Part shown: piece by piece, positions 1-10,759 of the stretch
Numbering within the stretch: the first letter of the stretch is position 1
Layout of the letters: every line of letters starts with the position of its first letter
Assembly (NCBI GenBank): GCA_947652605.1
Contig: OX393576.1
Span: 60,860,966 to 60,924,965 of the forward strand
DNA length: 64,000 bases
Source of the DNA: Elmis aenea
Taxonomy: Eukaryota > Arthropoda > Insecta > Coleoptera > Elmidae
Direction of reading: 5' to 3'
Translations under genes and position numbers: made by a program
Notes under the pieces: generated by a model
Databases searched by the model: none
Told to the model about the DNA's origin: nothing
The model's input: the letters and a program-made list of their open reading frames with translations, nothing else

Positions 1-391
1 TCGCGTATAATTTTTTAACTGCTTAAGAGATTGACTTGAAATTTTCAGGACATGTTTAGCATGATTATCTTCAACGAAAAACTGATTTAGGAAACGATCC
101 AATATTTTGTTTGTAAGACACTTCAAAAATTAACTCAAAAAAGCAACATTTCTTATTTTTTATATCGTTTTAAAACACATATTCGCGAATAATTTTTTAA
201 CTGCTTAAGATATTGACTTGAAATTTTCAGGACATGTTTAGCATGATTATCTACAACGAAAAACTGATTTAGGAAACGATCCAATATTTTGTTTGTAAGA
301 CACTTCAAAAATTAACTCAAAAAAGCAACATTTCTTATTTTTTATATCGTTTTAAAACATATATTCGCGAATAATTTTTTAACTGCTTAAG
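1..391. repeat. 182-bp tandem satellite, two full units plus a stub
   Basis: The block starting TCGCG(T/A)ATAATTTTTTAAC recurs at positions 2, 184 and 366, a constant step of 182 bp, and a second landmark (GACATG at 49 and 231) gives the same step. The two complete units are nearly identical. The third stops after about 26 bp, where the neighbouring MITE begins. The array runs off the left edge of the window, so its full length is unknown. Near-identity of units suggests recent amplification or homogenisation. Confidence 0.9.
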
Positions 392-394
392 TTA

Positions 395-670
395 CAGTGG
401 TTTCCAACCTGTGGGGCGCGCCCCCCTAGGAGGGCGCGAGGCTATAGCTAGGGGGGCGCGCAGCTGTTACCAAAATATAATTTTTTAATACAAACAAACA
501 AAACGAACTTTGTTTATACAGAATATGGTGTATTGTTTTGTAGTCCATTAAATAATTCTTATTTATCAGAACCGTATTTATGAAAATAGATTGTAACAAA
601 AAGTGAGGGGGGCGCAAAAAATTTTTTTTGAAAAAGGGGGGCGTAGGTACAAAAAGGTTGGAAACCACTG
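395..670. mobile_element. hAT-like MITE with CAGTGGTTTCCAACCT ends
   Basis: A 276-bp unit begins CAGTGGTTTCCAACCT and ends with the exact reverse complement. G- and C-rich subterminal blocks (GGGGCGCG on the left, GGGGGGCG on the right) flank an AT-rich core with no coding capacity. CAGTGG ends are typical of hAT non-autonomous elements. The 8-bp flanks (387-394 and 671-678) do not match, so no target duplication supports the call; the left flank is the satellite boundary, so one flank may have been rearranged. Confidence 0.75.
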
Positions 671-1309
671 CTCTAAAGTATAAAAATACTCTCTAGAGAA
701 TTTGTAAATTTCATTAGATATACCAAACATAAAATTTTTATTGTATACACACGAACCTTTCACACGGTTTTAAATTTCAACAGTACGGTTTATATTTTAA
801 GCCAGACATAATTCGCATTGCATGTTTAACACATTCGATGACACCTGAAGTACGGTTTGATTGCGACGTGTTTTGTTTGGCTACGGCAATATAAAACAAA
901 ACAAACGAGATGGCTTGAAGAAGTGCTGACCTCCTAATGAATATCAAAGCGCCCATGGCACTCAGAACGGTAATGCACGCGATATATTATAGAAATGTAC
1001 CACTAAATCCATGTGAACAGTTTAATCAACACAGACAGTGGGCTACACCTACACACATGTGCGAGTATAATGAAAACAGGTCATGTAAAATATAGGTATA
1101 GTGTTACCACCTTAATTATATGATTATTAACAAGCGATGCACTAATAAAGTACAATAAAGTGAGTTTAGACGCAGCTCGTCTCAAATCCGCAAAAATATC
1201 TTTGTTACTGTAAAAGATATGCGATAGGTTAAACAACAACTGTTGTAAAAATTAAATACCTAATAAAGTCAACCAAAAACTAAAAGCATCAAATTAAATT
1301 GCTCTAAAC
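671..1309. other. No feature recognised
   Basis: AT-rich unique-looking sequence. I see no coding frame, inverted repeat or RNA gene here. Confidence 0.5.
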
Positions 1310-1711
1310 CAGGGACCCGAACAGTAAAGAATAATGGTTTAGTTCCGTTTACCGGTTTAATACATTTTAATTTTTCTGTTTACGTTCTGAATCACCGGTT
1401 TATATTTTATACTGATTTTGTAACCGGTTCGGCGGCAACGGTTCAGTTCCGGTTCCGGTTTAATGCAAAATATGATAACAATGTTCATTTATAAATTGAA
1501 CTGTCTGAAATTTTTCGATTTTTGGTAGTAAAATGTAATCAAAATCTCGAAAATAATGTACAACGTCATTAAATAAACAATTGGTCCAAACCGTTGTGTG
1601 AACTAGATGAAGCAGTTCGAACCGGTTCACACCAGTCGGTTCGGTCCGATTTTGTGATTTTTTAAATAAAAGGTTTAGCACCGGTTCGTTCCGGTTCGGT
1701 TCGGGTCCCTG
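1310..1711. mobile_element. hAT-like MITE with CAGGGACCCGAAC ends
   Basis: The 402-bp unit starts CAGGGACCCGAAC and ends GTTCGGGTCCCTG, an exact 13-bp inverted repeat. CCGGTT motifs crowd the region inside both ends. The 8-bp flanks are CTCTAAAC on the left and CTCTCATT on the right, five of eight identical, consistent with a decayed hAT-type duplication. The open frame on the minus strand inside it is fortuitous. Confidence 0.75.
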
Positions 1712-1927
1712 CTCTCATTACAGATGTTTTAAACTTTAATAATAAGGTCCGCCAAAAACCTGTAGTGTTATACGGTAGATTTAATATTGTCTTCAGCATA
1801 AAGGGGAAAATAAAAATTGTTATTTAAAATTTTACACAACCTAAAATTATTTACTTTAGGATTCAACAGTTAATTTAAAATTGATTATGCACAAAGCACT
1901 GTTCTTCTAAATTTAACCGTTTACTAT

Positions 1928-2417
1928 AGGTTTGTTCCAACAAGCTATTTAAAACCAATCCATGCATCAATGCATGGATTGGGTTATTCGCATGCGTGAA
2001 CTATGTACTAATAAATGTATTGTCCAGTATTAGCCGTTGTTGGAACGCTTTTACGACTGGCCTAACTGTAAATGACATTTGTGTCTGTTGGGTTCATATA
2101 AAGGTGCGCATCGCAAGGGTTAACACCTAAAGAATCCAGAACTAAATGGGATTTGGAGGGCGATGCATAGCTACCAGATCTCACGTTAGTTATGAACAGC
2201 GCATGCGTGTAAAAATCCCAACAGGAGTCCGTCCCTTCGTTCATGGACTGTTTTGATCGTACGCAATCATGAATGTACATTAATTGAATTGAGATTTGAT
2301 GGAACGAATGACTGACCGTCCGGGGAACTGTCAGAGATTGTAATGGAACGCGATATTGATACTGCGCAGAATCCTGACAGTTCGTCGCATGGTTAGTGGA
2401 ATTGTTGGAACAAAACT
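1928..2417 (-). mobile_element. 490-bp element with AGGTTTGTTCCAACA ends, copy 1
   Basis: The left end AGGTTTGTTCCAACA and right end TGTTGGAACAAAACT are inverted repeats, flanked on both sides by TAT, a 3-bp candidate duplication. It contains the palindrome CCAATCCATGCAT-CA-ATGCATGGATTGG near the left end. A reverse-oriented partial copy lies at about 62854-63129 and a short relative at 56218-56334. The 72-residue minus-strand frame inside it is partly shared with the copy at 62.9 kb, but substitutions do not look coding-conserved. Superfamily unproven; a 3-bp AT-rich duplication would suit PIF/Harbinger. Confidence 0.7.
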
Positions 2418-3559
2418 TATTTATATTAATCTTTTCCCATATCTTTTACATTATGTATTAGGCACTTTAATGAAAATAATTATAAATAGCTATCGGTAAA
2501 AGTTTAAAAAACGTTATCCATAATTTTATTATAATATTAAAAGATAAATATTGTATGGTAGAAAAGTAGCACTGGACGTTTCTGCCCATAAAAATCTAAA
2601 AGGGAAAATTAATTTACTGTTTGCGTTATATATTAACCTCTACAACACCAAACATAATGCCGCTCTTCGGACGTTATTTATACAAAAAATTAATTGTTTA
2701 AAAGCACGTTAACCAAATGTTTAAACAGTACTCGGGGTTGGCCAACATATTTACTCTCAATTTACATAAATCTCTATTATACCCAACAAATATTGCGTTA
2801 TACGATTTTAAACACGTTAATGTCAACAAATGTGGGACTACATTTAACGCGCTACAATGTTTGAACATAATTATCTCGACTTGCACCATCGCCAAATGCA
2901 TTTTTATGTACAAAAACTTATTGTATTACTCGTACTACCACCAATTAACCCAAATATAATTAAATATTGGCTTAACTGAAATGAATTTTGAGAATATGAA
3001 TCGCGAGAAGCCACTAACACTTTAATAAATTCTGTGTGTTCATCTTTTAGCCGCCATTCTATGTCAACATTACCGTCAATAATGGCGGCAACCATTTATC
3101 TTTATTTGTATCTGTCCTTAGTCGAGAGTCATGCACACGACAGCCTCTTTATATGTGTTTAAAGTGAACTGTATCTGTCTCTCTAAATGTACCTGCACTT
3201 GACGGGCGAACCTGTGGCTTGCAAGTTGCAAGTAACGCAAAATAACAAAACCGATGATGTTTGACTAAAAATTATGTTTTAAAAGCGAGTAAAACATCAA
3301 CTATTGCACATTAATATAATTAAAAATCACTTATTTATTTCCATAAAAATGCTTTCATAGAAATGCTAGACCTGCACCGAGACCGAAACTACGATCTAAT
3401 AATGCAAATAAAAACATTGTTACACTGATGACAAGATGATAGTCTTGAAACGGGTACAGCATTACTTTCAGAGATCCTTCATAAAAATGACTGTTAAATT
3501 AAGATTGTCAATATGAACTAGATAGCTAAAAGGGAGAAAAATAGAACCGGACAATAAAA
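2418..3559. other. No feature recognised
   Basis: AT-rich sequence with overlapping short frames on both strands between 2698 and 3095 that resemble no family I know. No inverted or tandem repeat stands out. Confidence 0.4.
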
Positions 3560-4400
3560 TAAAGAAGATAAATGGAATGTTCGAGAGTATGATGAAAGAG
3601 ATTAATTACATGAAAGAAGAATTTCATAAGACAAATAAAAAAATAAAAAACTAACCGAAAAAATGAAAGAGAGAGCAGCAGGATGAAAAAAGGGGCGTGC
3701 AAAATAGCAATAAAAAATAGTTTGGAAGCACAAGGAATTGGAACAAAAAGAAAACGTAGTAATTAGAGTTTTATTTATCAAACAACTAAACTTGGAAAAC
3801 GAATGCAGAAATTTAATTGGAAATAGATTGGAGTAAAGTTAAAATCGACCGTGAATATTTAGGTACGTGGAATACAAGAGTTATGAGAAACAAGGAATTG
3901 AAATAAGTAAAGTTTAGTATTAATAGAAACACAGAAAACACGAAAGGGTACATAAAACTTGACAGAGGACACATACTAATATCTAGTGGAGTTAAACAAA
4001 AGAACTTAGCTAAAGTTGGGGTAGATCGTGGAGTAAAAAAAAAAACGGTCGAGAAAAAAAAAGAAATGTGTATCAGAGAAAATATTGATTGGAAAAAAAC
4101 AAATTTTAAACAAAGAAATACTGGAGATTGCAGCATATGGCGCGAACGCTCGGACATCTACTACGCATGCCAGAAAGCAGGACCGCAAAAATATGAAGGA
4201 AAATGAAGTTTGAGGAACAAAAAATTAGGGAAGACCAAGAATAAAAAAAGGAAAACAGAATAAGACGAGGCTAGAAAAAAAAGAGGAGTCAGCTGGAGAA
4301 ATGTGCCACAGTTACCCAGTGATAAACAGAGATAGAGGAAAATAGTCAAAAACTAGAAAAACATACATCGATATCGAAAAATAAAGGAGGAGAAGATTAA
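3560..4400 (+). pseudogene. Internally deleted RTE-type LINE: coiled coil, endonuclease start, pol C-terminus
   Basis: This A-rich, purine-skewed stretch reads as a collapsed non-LTR retrotransposon. From about 3590 a Lys/Glu-rich coiled-coil segment (MKEINYMKEEFHKTNKK) is followed by ENVVIRVLFIK, resembling the region before the endonuclease in insect RTE-like elements. From 3864 one frame reads GTWNTRVM, the usual opening of an APE-type endonuclease, then continues with one stop to GHILISSGVKQK and KVGVDRGVKKK. At about 4140 the reading jumps to ARTLGHLLRMPESRTAK and later KKRGVSWRNVPQLPSDKQR, typical of the extreme C-terminus of the same polyprotein. The whole RT domain is missing between them. 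Stops and frame changes are frequent. Family assignment rests on remembered motif similarity. Confidence 0.6.
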
Positions 4401-4829
4401 GAAGGAAAATATGAACAATAGACTAGATATAGTTGATCCTAAATGTTTTTTCGCGCTCTCTACTTTAGACCAGTCCGGTATAACCAAAGGATTACCAAAC
4501 CGTATTTTAACCACAAACCATCTTAATATACTCTGCAGAAATAATGTAACTTAAAAATATTGTTTTTATAAAAACGTCATTAAAAAAAATTATAGGAGAA
4601 CATCTCTGCGGTGATCCGACCTTCAAAGAAATTTGTTAATATCACGTTTTAATCAAGGTCATCTGTGGTTACGTACACTATTATTATCAACAAACTAATA
4701 TCATTTAATAACGTAATCTCAATACCGGTAGCTACAAAAAAATTTAAACATTTTAATCGTCCCTCGATATTTACGAAGCATCCGTTAGTTTTTATGCTTA
4801 ATTGCATGTCACTTTGCATAAACGTAATT
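4401..4829. other. No feature recognised
   Basis: AT-rich sequence between a LINE remnant and a dispersed repeat. The minus-strand frame ending near 4649 continues into the dispersed repeat and looks fortuitous. Confidence 0.4.
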
Positions 4830-5933
4830 ATAAAAACCAAATGATAGTGATTACTTTTAGCTGCAATTCCGATGTAAATAAATTAATGTATAGTAAGGAA
4901 TATTTAAAGCTGACAATGATTTCGAATACTTGGCTATAAACGATAAGGTAATGCAAAAGTTGGCGAAGTATACTGCAATAGTGGACGAGCAATCAATGAT
5001 AAATGTTTAAGGTAAATATAACTGCCCCATAGAACTACTTCAATTGAAAAGCAAACAGTCTGCACAAGATACGATATTGGCGGAATACTAATATAAACTT
5101 CGATTTAATCACCAATCACTTTTAATAACAGTAAAGTTTGATATTATGTTTAAACTAGTAACTATTTTGCAGGTAATAAAATAAACACACAATTTTAATT
5201 ATATTTAATATATGCTTAAATTATTCATTTATGCAATACAAATATGTCTAATTAAAAATTACCTATTTATATTTAATCTCTTGTAGGAATATCATTATTG
5301 ACTATATCTTTGTCACCAAAAGCATTTTGACGAAACTGGTACATCTAGAAGAGATTCTTCGTAAAAGAATGACAGGTGATTTGCGAATAAACTTATGTCT
5401 ATTTAATATCATATTATTTGTTAACTAAACTGGAGAGAGATTAATTATTGAACGTTATCTATCAAACACAGGAATTTTAAGAAAGCGGAAAAAACTTTGC
5501 GATCTCATAAAAGACAGCAAATAGAGATGCTATGCATATTTTGTGTATTATCCAACCAAAATTCTTTATCGTTTATGAGAATGTCATTCACTGAACAGTT
5601 ATTTTGGACACTCTTTATAAACGGAAAATGTCATATTTTGTCTCGCAATTGTCTTAGGAAGTCGTAAGTAAGTCCTGAAAAACTTCTTGGATTACATTGT
5701 GTATTATCCAACCAAAATTCTTTATCGTTTATGAGAATGTCATTCACTGAACAGTTATTTTGGACACTCTTTATAAACGGAAAATGTCATATTTTGTCTC
5801 GCAATTGTCTTAGGAAGTCGTAAGTAAGTCCTGAAAAACTTCTTGGATTACATTGTGAGCGAATTAAAAAGTTTAAAATCGAATTAATTGGTCAGATACA
5901 ATGTGAAGCCCGCTCAACTTGACACGTTATAAC
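4830..5933. repeat. 0.95-kb noncoding dispersed repeat, copy 1
   Basis: Sequence from ATAAAAACC(A/G)AATGATAG to GTTATAAC is shared with 26742-27694 in the same orientation at roughly 97-98% identity by eye. Homology stops sharply at both edges, so this is a discrete unit. It has no inverted ends and no coding frame. This copy is longer only because of an internal 156-bp tandem duplication. Unlike copy 2, it has no obvious direct repeats at its borders. Confidence 0.85.
5542..5853. repeat. 156-bp tandem duplication inside copy 1
   Basis: The segment starting TGTGTATTATCCAACCAAAA at 5542 is repeated from 5698, and CATATTTTG landmarks give the same 156-bp step. The two units are essentially identical. 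The copy at 27 kb has a single unit, so the duplication arose after the two copies separated. Confidence 0.9.
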
Positions 5934-6859
5934 CTATAATCATTTCAAGGTACTAAATCTTGCATAATGCTTTATAAAAACAGACCATTTTAGGCATTTT
6001 TTAGCAAAACGTGGTAGATTACAAAGGTTAAAATTGTAACTTTGCCTTTGATAAAATACTTTGAAATTGCGTTAGTTCCCGAAAAAACAAGATTCCGTTA
6101 GTCGGCAAGCATCAGATAAACTTTAATCTGTAATTCCAAATGCGGTAGTTGCTATGAATTAATAATTTATTCAATCATTCAACTGAGACTTGGATTTACA
6201 CCGTTTTAATAAAAGGATACCTGTGCATATGATTGAATCAAAATTTACAACCTCAAACAACGGCCGGACTAACTTCTTATTAATAAATTTTTAAAACAAA
6301 TGTTTGGAATTCATCTAAATTAAATCATCATAGAAATACGTAAATTTTATTTTGGTGATTTTAATACACTTTCATGCTATTTTTAAAAGTCTATCAAATA
6401 CTGCCAACTTTGATAGTTTAAGTAGTTCCGCATAAAATAACCAAAAAAAAAAAAACTATTTTCTGCAATCGTCAATAAACTAGCTCAATAAATACCCAAA
6501 AGCGGCTTTAAGAATCATCTTCATTGCCGGTCGGCAGTAAAAAAGTAAAATAGGCAGTAAAAAAGACTTTTTTACTTACTAGGCAGTAAAAAATTAACCA
6601 ATCGTCACATAGCGATAACATTCGTCTAAATATTTGTAAATTGAGATGAACAAAAGTTTTGAACAATGGTAAGAGAACTTCCAAATTTAAGAGAACTTCC
6701 AAATTATAGTGCACCAAAAACAGTGTGTTATGACGATTTTTCATTACCAGTATGTAAATACAACTATTGTTCGAAGGTTCTTAAGTAAGTAGATTTAATG
6801 TGTTCAAAGTGACTGCCCCCCGCTTCTAAACAAAGTTGTCCAATTTTTTATGTCAACGT
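5934..6859. other. No feature recognised
   Basis: AT-rich. Minor local duplications only: GGCAGTAAAAAA three times around 6533-6592 and AGAGAACTTCCAAAT twice around 6670-6705. Confidence 0.4.
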
Positions 6860-7068
6860 TTATTATTTGTTTTTACTTTTATTAAAAATTCATTTTTAAT
6901 ACCTTTTCATTGATAGTTATAGTACAATTTTCTAAGATTTGATCGTTTTTTGTTATGTTAAATAAACTGTTTTTCTCGAAAATTTTCTTGTATGCATACT
7001 TTTTTAATACATGGTCGGATTCAGAATTAGATTCTCTATGCGAATCAACAAAAACATGTATACCATGT
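6860..7068 (-). mobile_element. Fragment of the CAGTGTGTCC inverted-repeat element (family D)
   Basis: In reverse orientation this matches the middle of the element at 59203-59885. Shared landmarks include TTTTTTGTTATGTTAAAT, TTGTATGCATAC and ACATGGTCGGATTCAGAATT. The match reaches the left flank of the hAT-like MITE at 7077 and may continue briefly beyond it, showing that the MITE landed in this fragment. The outer ends of the D element are not visible here. Confidence 0.65.
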
Positions 7069-7076
7069 AATTTAAT

Positions 7077-7867
7077 TAGAGTCCTGCGCGGGTCCAATTT
7101 TTCGGACCCGCACCCGACCCGCAAAGCTGATGTTGATACCGCACCCGACCCGCGACCCGCACGATTCTGGTTTAATAGACCCGCACCCGACCCGCTACCC
7201 GCATAATTCTAAGTTATTAGACCCGCACCCGACCCGCTACCCGCACCCGACCCGCTACCCGTACCCGACCCGCTACCCGCTTCATTGTAATTTGTTTGAC
7301 TTTCACCCCACTCGCAGACTTATTTGTCTGCCGTCCAAATCAGTTCAATCTTGCTGAATCGCGCGTTAGATTGTGTGTGGCAGGCTTTAATGAGTTATAT
7401 GCGAAACAGCATGTTCGACTTTCTTACAAAGCATTTCGTATGTGTATTGTTCATTGTGCGTTTGTACGATAGTATTCGTGTAAATACATAAAAATTGCTT
7501 CGTATACATTTTTAATCATATTTGTTTTCCAAATTATAAATTTGTTGTTTTAAACATGTTAATAAATATAATAAGCAGGCGATAATATTATACAGTTCAT
7601 TCATATTTAAAAATAGTAATAAATTCCATAAAAAAACTCGCTTCACTTGATCTGTACCATTTTATTAAAAAAATAGTATCAGAACGAATACCCGCTTTAT
7701 TGTGTACGAATGACCGATACCCGACCCGCTACCCGCAAAATTCGGTATGTTATACCCGCAACCCGACCCGCTACCCGCAAACTTCATTATTTAAAGACCC
7801 GCAACCCGACCCGCTTTGCGGGTAACCCGCGGGTACCCGCGGGTCCCGACCCGACTGCAGGACTCTA
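7077..7867. mobile_element. hAT-like MITE built from CCCGACCCGCTA repeats
   Basis: A 791-bp unit with inverted ends TAGAGTCCTGC / GCAGGACTCTA and a perfect 8-bp flanking duplication AATTTAAT (7069-7076 and 7868-7875). Both subterminal regions are crowded with ACCCGACCCGC units, several in exact 12-bp steps (about 7180-7280 and 7715-7830). The centre is AT-rich and noncoding. Frames rich in Pro-Thr-Arg across the left array are by-products of the repeat. The 8-bp duplication supports a hAT-type transposase acting in trans. Confidence 0.85.
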
Positions 7868-7984
7868 AATTTAATCACTAAATAAAAAATAAATTTAAAG
7901 CAATAAGCACGTTTTCCAGTTTTTTTTTTATTTTTATTTATGGCTGAAATATGGTGTTACTTTTTTGGAATGTATGTGAATTTT

Positions 7985-8391
7985 GTTAATATTTATATTA
8001 TTACTTTGTTGTAATTTTGCTAAATATATTATGTATGTGTTCCTTTGCCTAAATGGAAACTATTAGTGTAAGTTTTTACCCTTCTTAAAAATAATGTTGT
8101 GGAGATGGGGGCGATCTGATTTAAAAAAATTAAAATCAGAAAATGTTCTGCCATAAAACTGTAATGTTGGATGATGGTGAAGTACTCTACATTATCCAAC
8201 TTTGCATTAAAACAAGTTTGAACATCTAAAATTTAAAAAAATCGCCTGCGCCGCATTTTGTTTTTCCCTTCACTTTTTTGTGTCGATCTCTGTTTCCTAT
8301 CGGAAAAACTAAAAGTTAGCAACCCTTTTTTAGAGGGGAGGCAAATTCAGGGACCGCCCCGGGCGGCACAAACTCTAACTACGCCACTGCT
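7985..8391 (+). mobile_element. Right-hand fragment of the CAGTGGCG hAT-like element
   Basis: This stretch aligns with 45630-46265 and ends in the same way, ACTCTAACTACGCCACTG at 8391. It lacks the 226-bp MITE that interrupts the 45.7-kb copy, so it shows the empty state of that site. The left end (CAGTGGCGCAGC) is missing. Confidence 0.75.
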
Positions 8392-10114
8392 CCAACACCC
8401 AAATGTTTGTTAGTTATCACAATTTTTCCTATGCATTTTTAAAGTTACAAATTCGGCAAAAAAAAATTGTTCGTCCGCTACCGTAAACTTTCGGACAAAC
8501 TGGACGTTGTGATTTTTATTATCTAGAACAGAAAACCACAAAACTACGTCAAAATACAAAAAGTTAAGTTAGCTCATTCCATGGCAACATCAAATATTCC
8601 TTTTCAAACCATTTAAATCCTTGCCCAAAGAAAAAAATTTTAAATTTCTACCTTTATCAAATACCACAGCAAATTAAAATTTTTCAAAAGGTTCTTTAAA
8701 CACCACTAAAAACTGAATATAATTGAAAGACAACTGCTTTTCTAAGATCACATTTGATACACAACTTCTCTAGGAAATACTTAAATCAACTTATCAAGAA
8801 CAATATTAAAGTATTTGCGTCCAATTATTTTTGCTTTTAATGTAGACTCAACTTAGTCGGTTTTAAGTGAATTTTGATCCGCCATTGTATTCCATATTAC
8901 TTTAACACAAAAAACTTTAAATTTATGCAAAACATGTGAATGTAATAGTTTCCACGCTAGCTTAAAATACTTAAAACACGGTCAACGCGTTTAAAAACAA
9001 CATTTTTCACGGTTTAAAAATGCATAATATAGCCCAATGAAATAATACGAGAGAGGGATAGGGAGCTCTAATCGATGGACAATATTAAAAATGTCGATAA
9101 TGTAATGCTTAATGGGCAGTTTCTTTACTTCCTTGAGCTACAACATGTATTTTCACGCTTCTTACTAATTGCATCGCGTAGTTATACGTCCATAAAAGGA
9201 AAACCGATCTTTTTAACCAATATGCCGCGCAGTTACTTTGCTCTAACTGCCAAGATAATTATAACGTGACAAAAACTTCGTTTTTAAAATCTAAAAATAA
9301 TGCGCTTAGAAGCTACCACAATGGTTTTCAATAAAGCGTAAATAACACGTTTACAATAACGTACCGAAAGTAAAAACCTCGTATTAAACATAATTTAATA
9401 ATTACATCATTACATTGACCGCCGAATTCGCCAAAATAGAATACAGATAATCATTCTGCGAGTACAATGATCTACAAAGAAACAAATCAAGTAATACACG
9501 GCGTGTTCGATTAATAACGAGCCAAAAATTTAGTACTAGTAATCTCACTACTTGTAAATATAGAAAACTTTCCTTGGCAATAGCATTTGTAAATTCCCGC
9601 GGTTTGGTTAATCTTTGTTTAGTTTTTATAAATTCGATGTAACACTTTAACATGTACGTACCTTCAACCTCACTAAGACAAACAATACAGTAAAAACTTT
9701 ATTTTAGTGTTATACATTTTTATAAAATTTTAAAAGTGGTCAAATATTTTTGTTTGCTGAATAATTAAAACAAAACTATTTTTTTTTAGCCCGTGACATC
9801 TTTTTCATTCATCGATAATTGCTACTATCGGTACATACATGATTCTATTATGAAACAATAAACTGATTTTAAGTGACTAATTAACATGATTTAGTAATTG
9901 ATCCATCAGCATTTGTTGCTATTTATTTTATTTGTTTAAAAGCAAATAAAATTACATAAAATAAAAATAATTGATGTCAGGCGGGATATCACAATAAAGC
10001 GGATATTTTATCATCCAATATAATAGCAAAGTAATGTAATTTTGTTTAAAAAATAGTCTAAAACCCCACTGTAATGCTAAAATCATCTTCGCATTTTTTT
10101 TATAATGAATGTAA
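8392..10114. other. No feature recognised
   Basis: AT-rich sequence. Two short frames (9075-9269 plus, 9402-9653 minus) match nothing I recognise and carry no domain motif. Confidence 0.4.
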
Positions 10115-10421
10115 AGGCTGGTTTACATTAGTCGAGTAAACGGGCAAGTAGCCAGGCGAGTCAAGTTACTCATGTCTACTCGACCAGTGTAAACAGATGG
10201 TCGAGTAAATAGTCGAGTCGAGTAATAGTCGAGTCGAGTAAACAGGCGAGTAATTAGGCGAGTCGAGTGGTCGAGCGGAAAGGATAGTAACTCGCCCATT
10301 TTTCGTCTTCTCCACTACTCTGCGATGAAATCGCCTAGCAACTAGTTCTCCTGTTTAGCATGTAGCCAGTTGTGTACCAAAAAATAAGATATATTTGTGA
10401 AAAATTTGCCTGTAAGTGAAT

Positions 10422-10620
10422 ATGAAGTTGACGGAAGTGGAAACTTTTAAATTCGTGGAGCTTTATCGTGAGCTTGAATGCCTTTGGATTATGACCAAAG
10501 CTAACTACAGAAATAAATCATAAATGGCATCCCGTTGGAAACAGATGGCTTCAAAACTCTGAAAAAATGTTGCAGAGAACGGTAGCTATTCCAGTAGCCA
10601 TAAAATACAAGGTCACTTCC
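10422..10620 (+). pseudogene. MADF/Myb-like DNA-binding protein remnant of the Harbinger element
   Basis: From the ATG at 10422 the frame reads MKLTEVETFKFVELYRELEC followed by LWIMTKANYRNKS, then a TAA stop at 10521-10523, then MASRWKQMASKL, another stop, and KNVAENGS. The order F-V-E-L-Y, C-L-W, Y-R-N-K, W-K-Q-M and L matches the Myb/SANT-like MADF fold of Adf-1 proteins and of the accessory DNA-binding protein of Harbinger transposons. Two in-frame stops interrupt the domain, so it cannot give a complete protein. The family role is to bind the element ends and help import the transposase. Confidence 0.65.
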
Positions 10621-10759
10621 AACCACTTGAGCTGATATTGCATCCCTCATCTGACATGGGAAGATCACGATACGTTGTCGCTAAAATTTGATTAAGGCTG
10701 TGTTTATTGCATCATGAACATCACAACTAAATACTTTGCAGAGTTATATGTGCCACTAG

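Noticed and set aside
1..391. CRISPR-like repeated block
   Set aside because: The unit is a 182-bp tandem satellite without spacers, and the genome is eukaryotic.
7130..7357. Pro-Thr-Arg-Tyr repeat frame, resembling a repetitive structural protein
   Set aside because: It is the translation of the CCCGACCCGCTA array within a MITE with a perfect target duplication.
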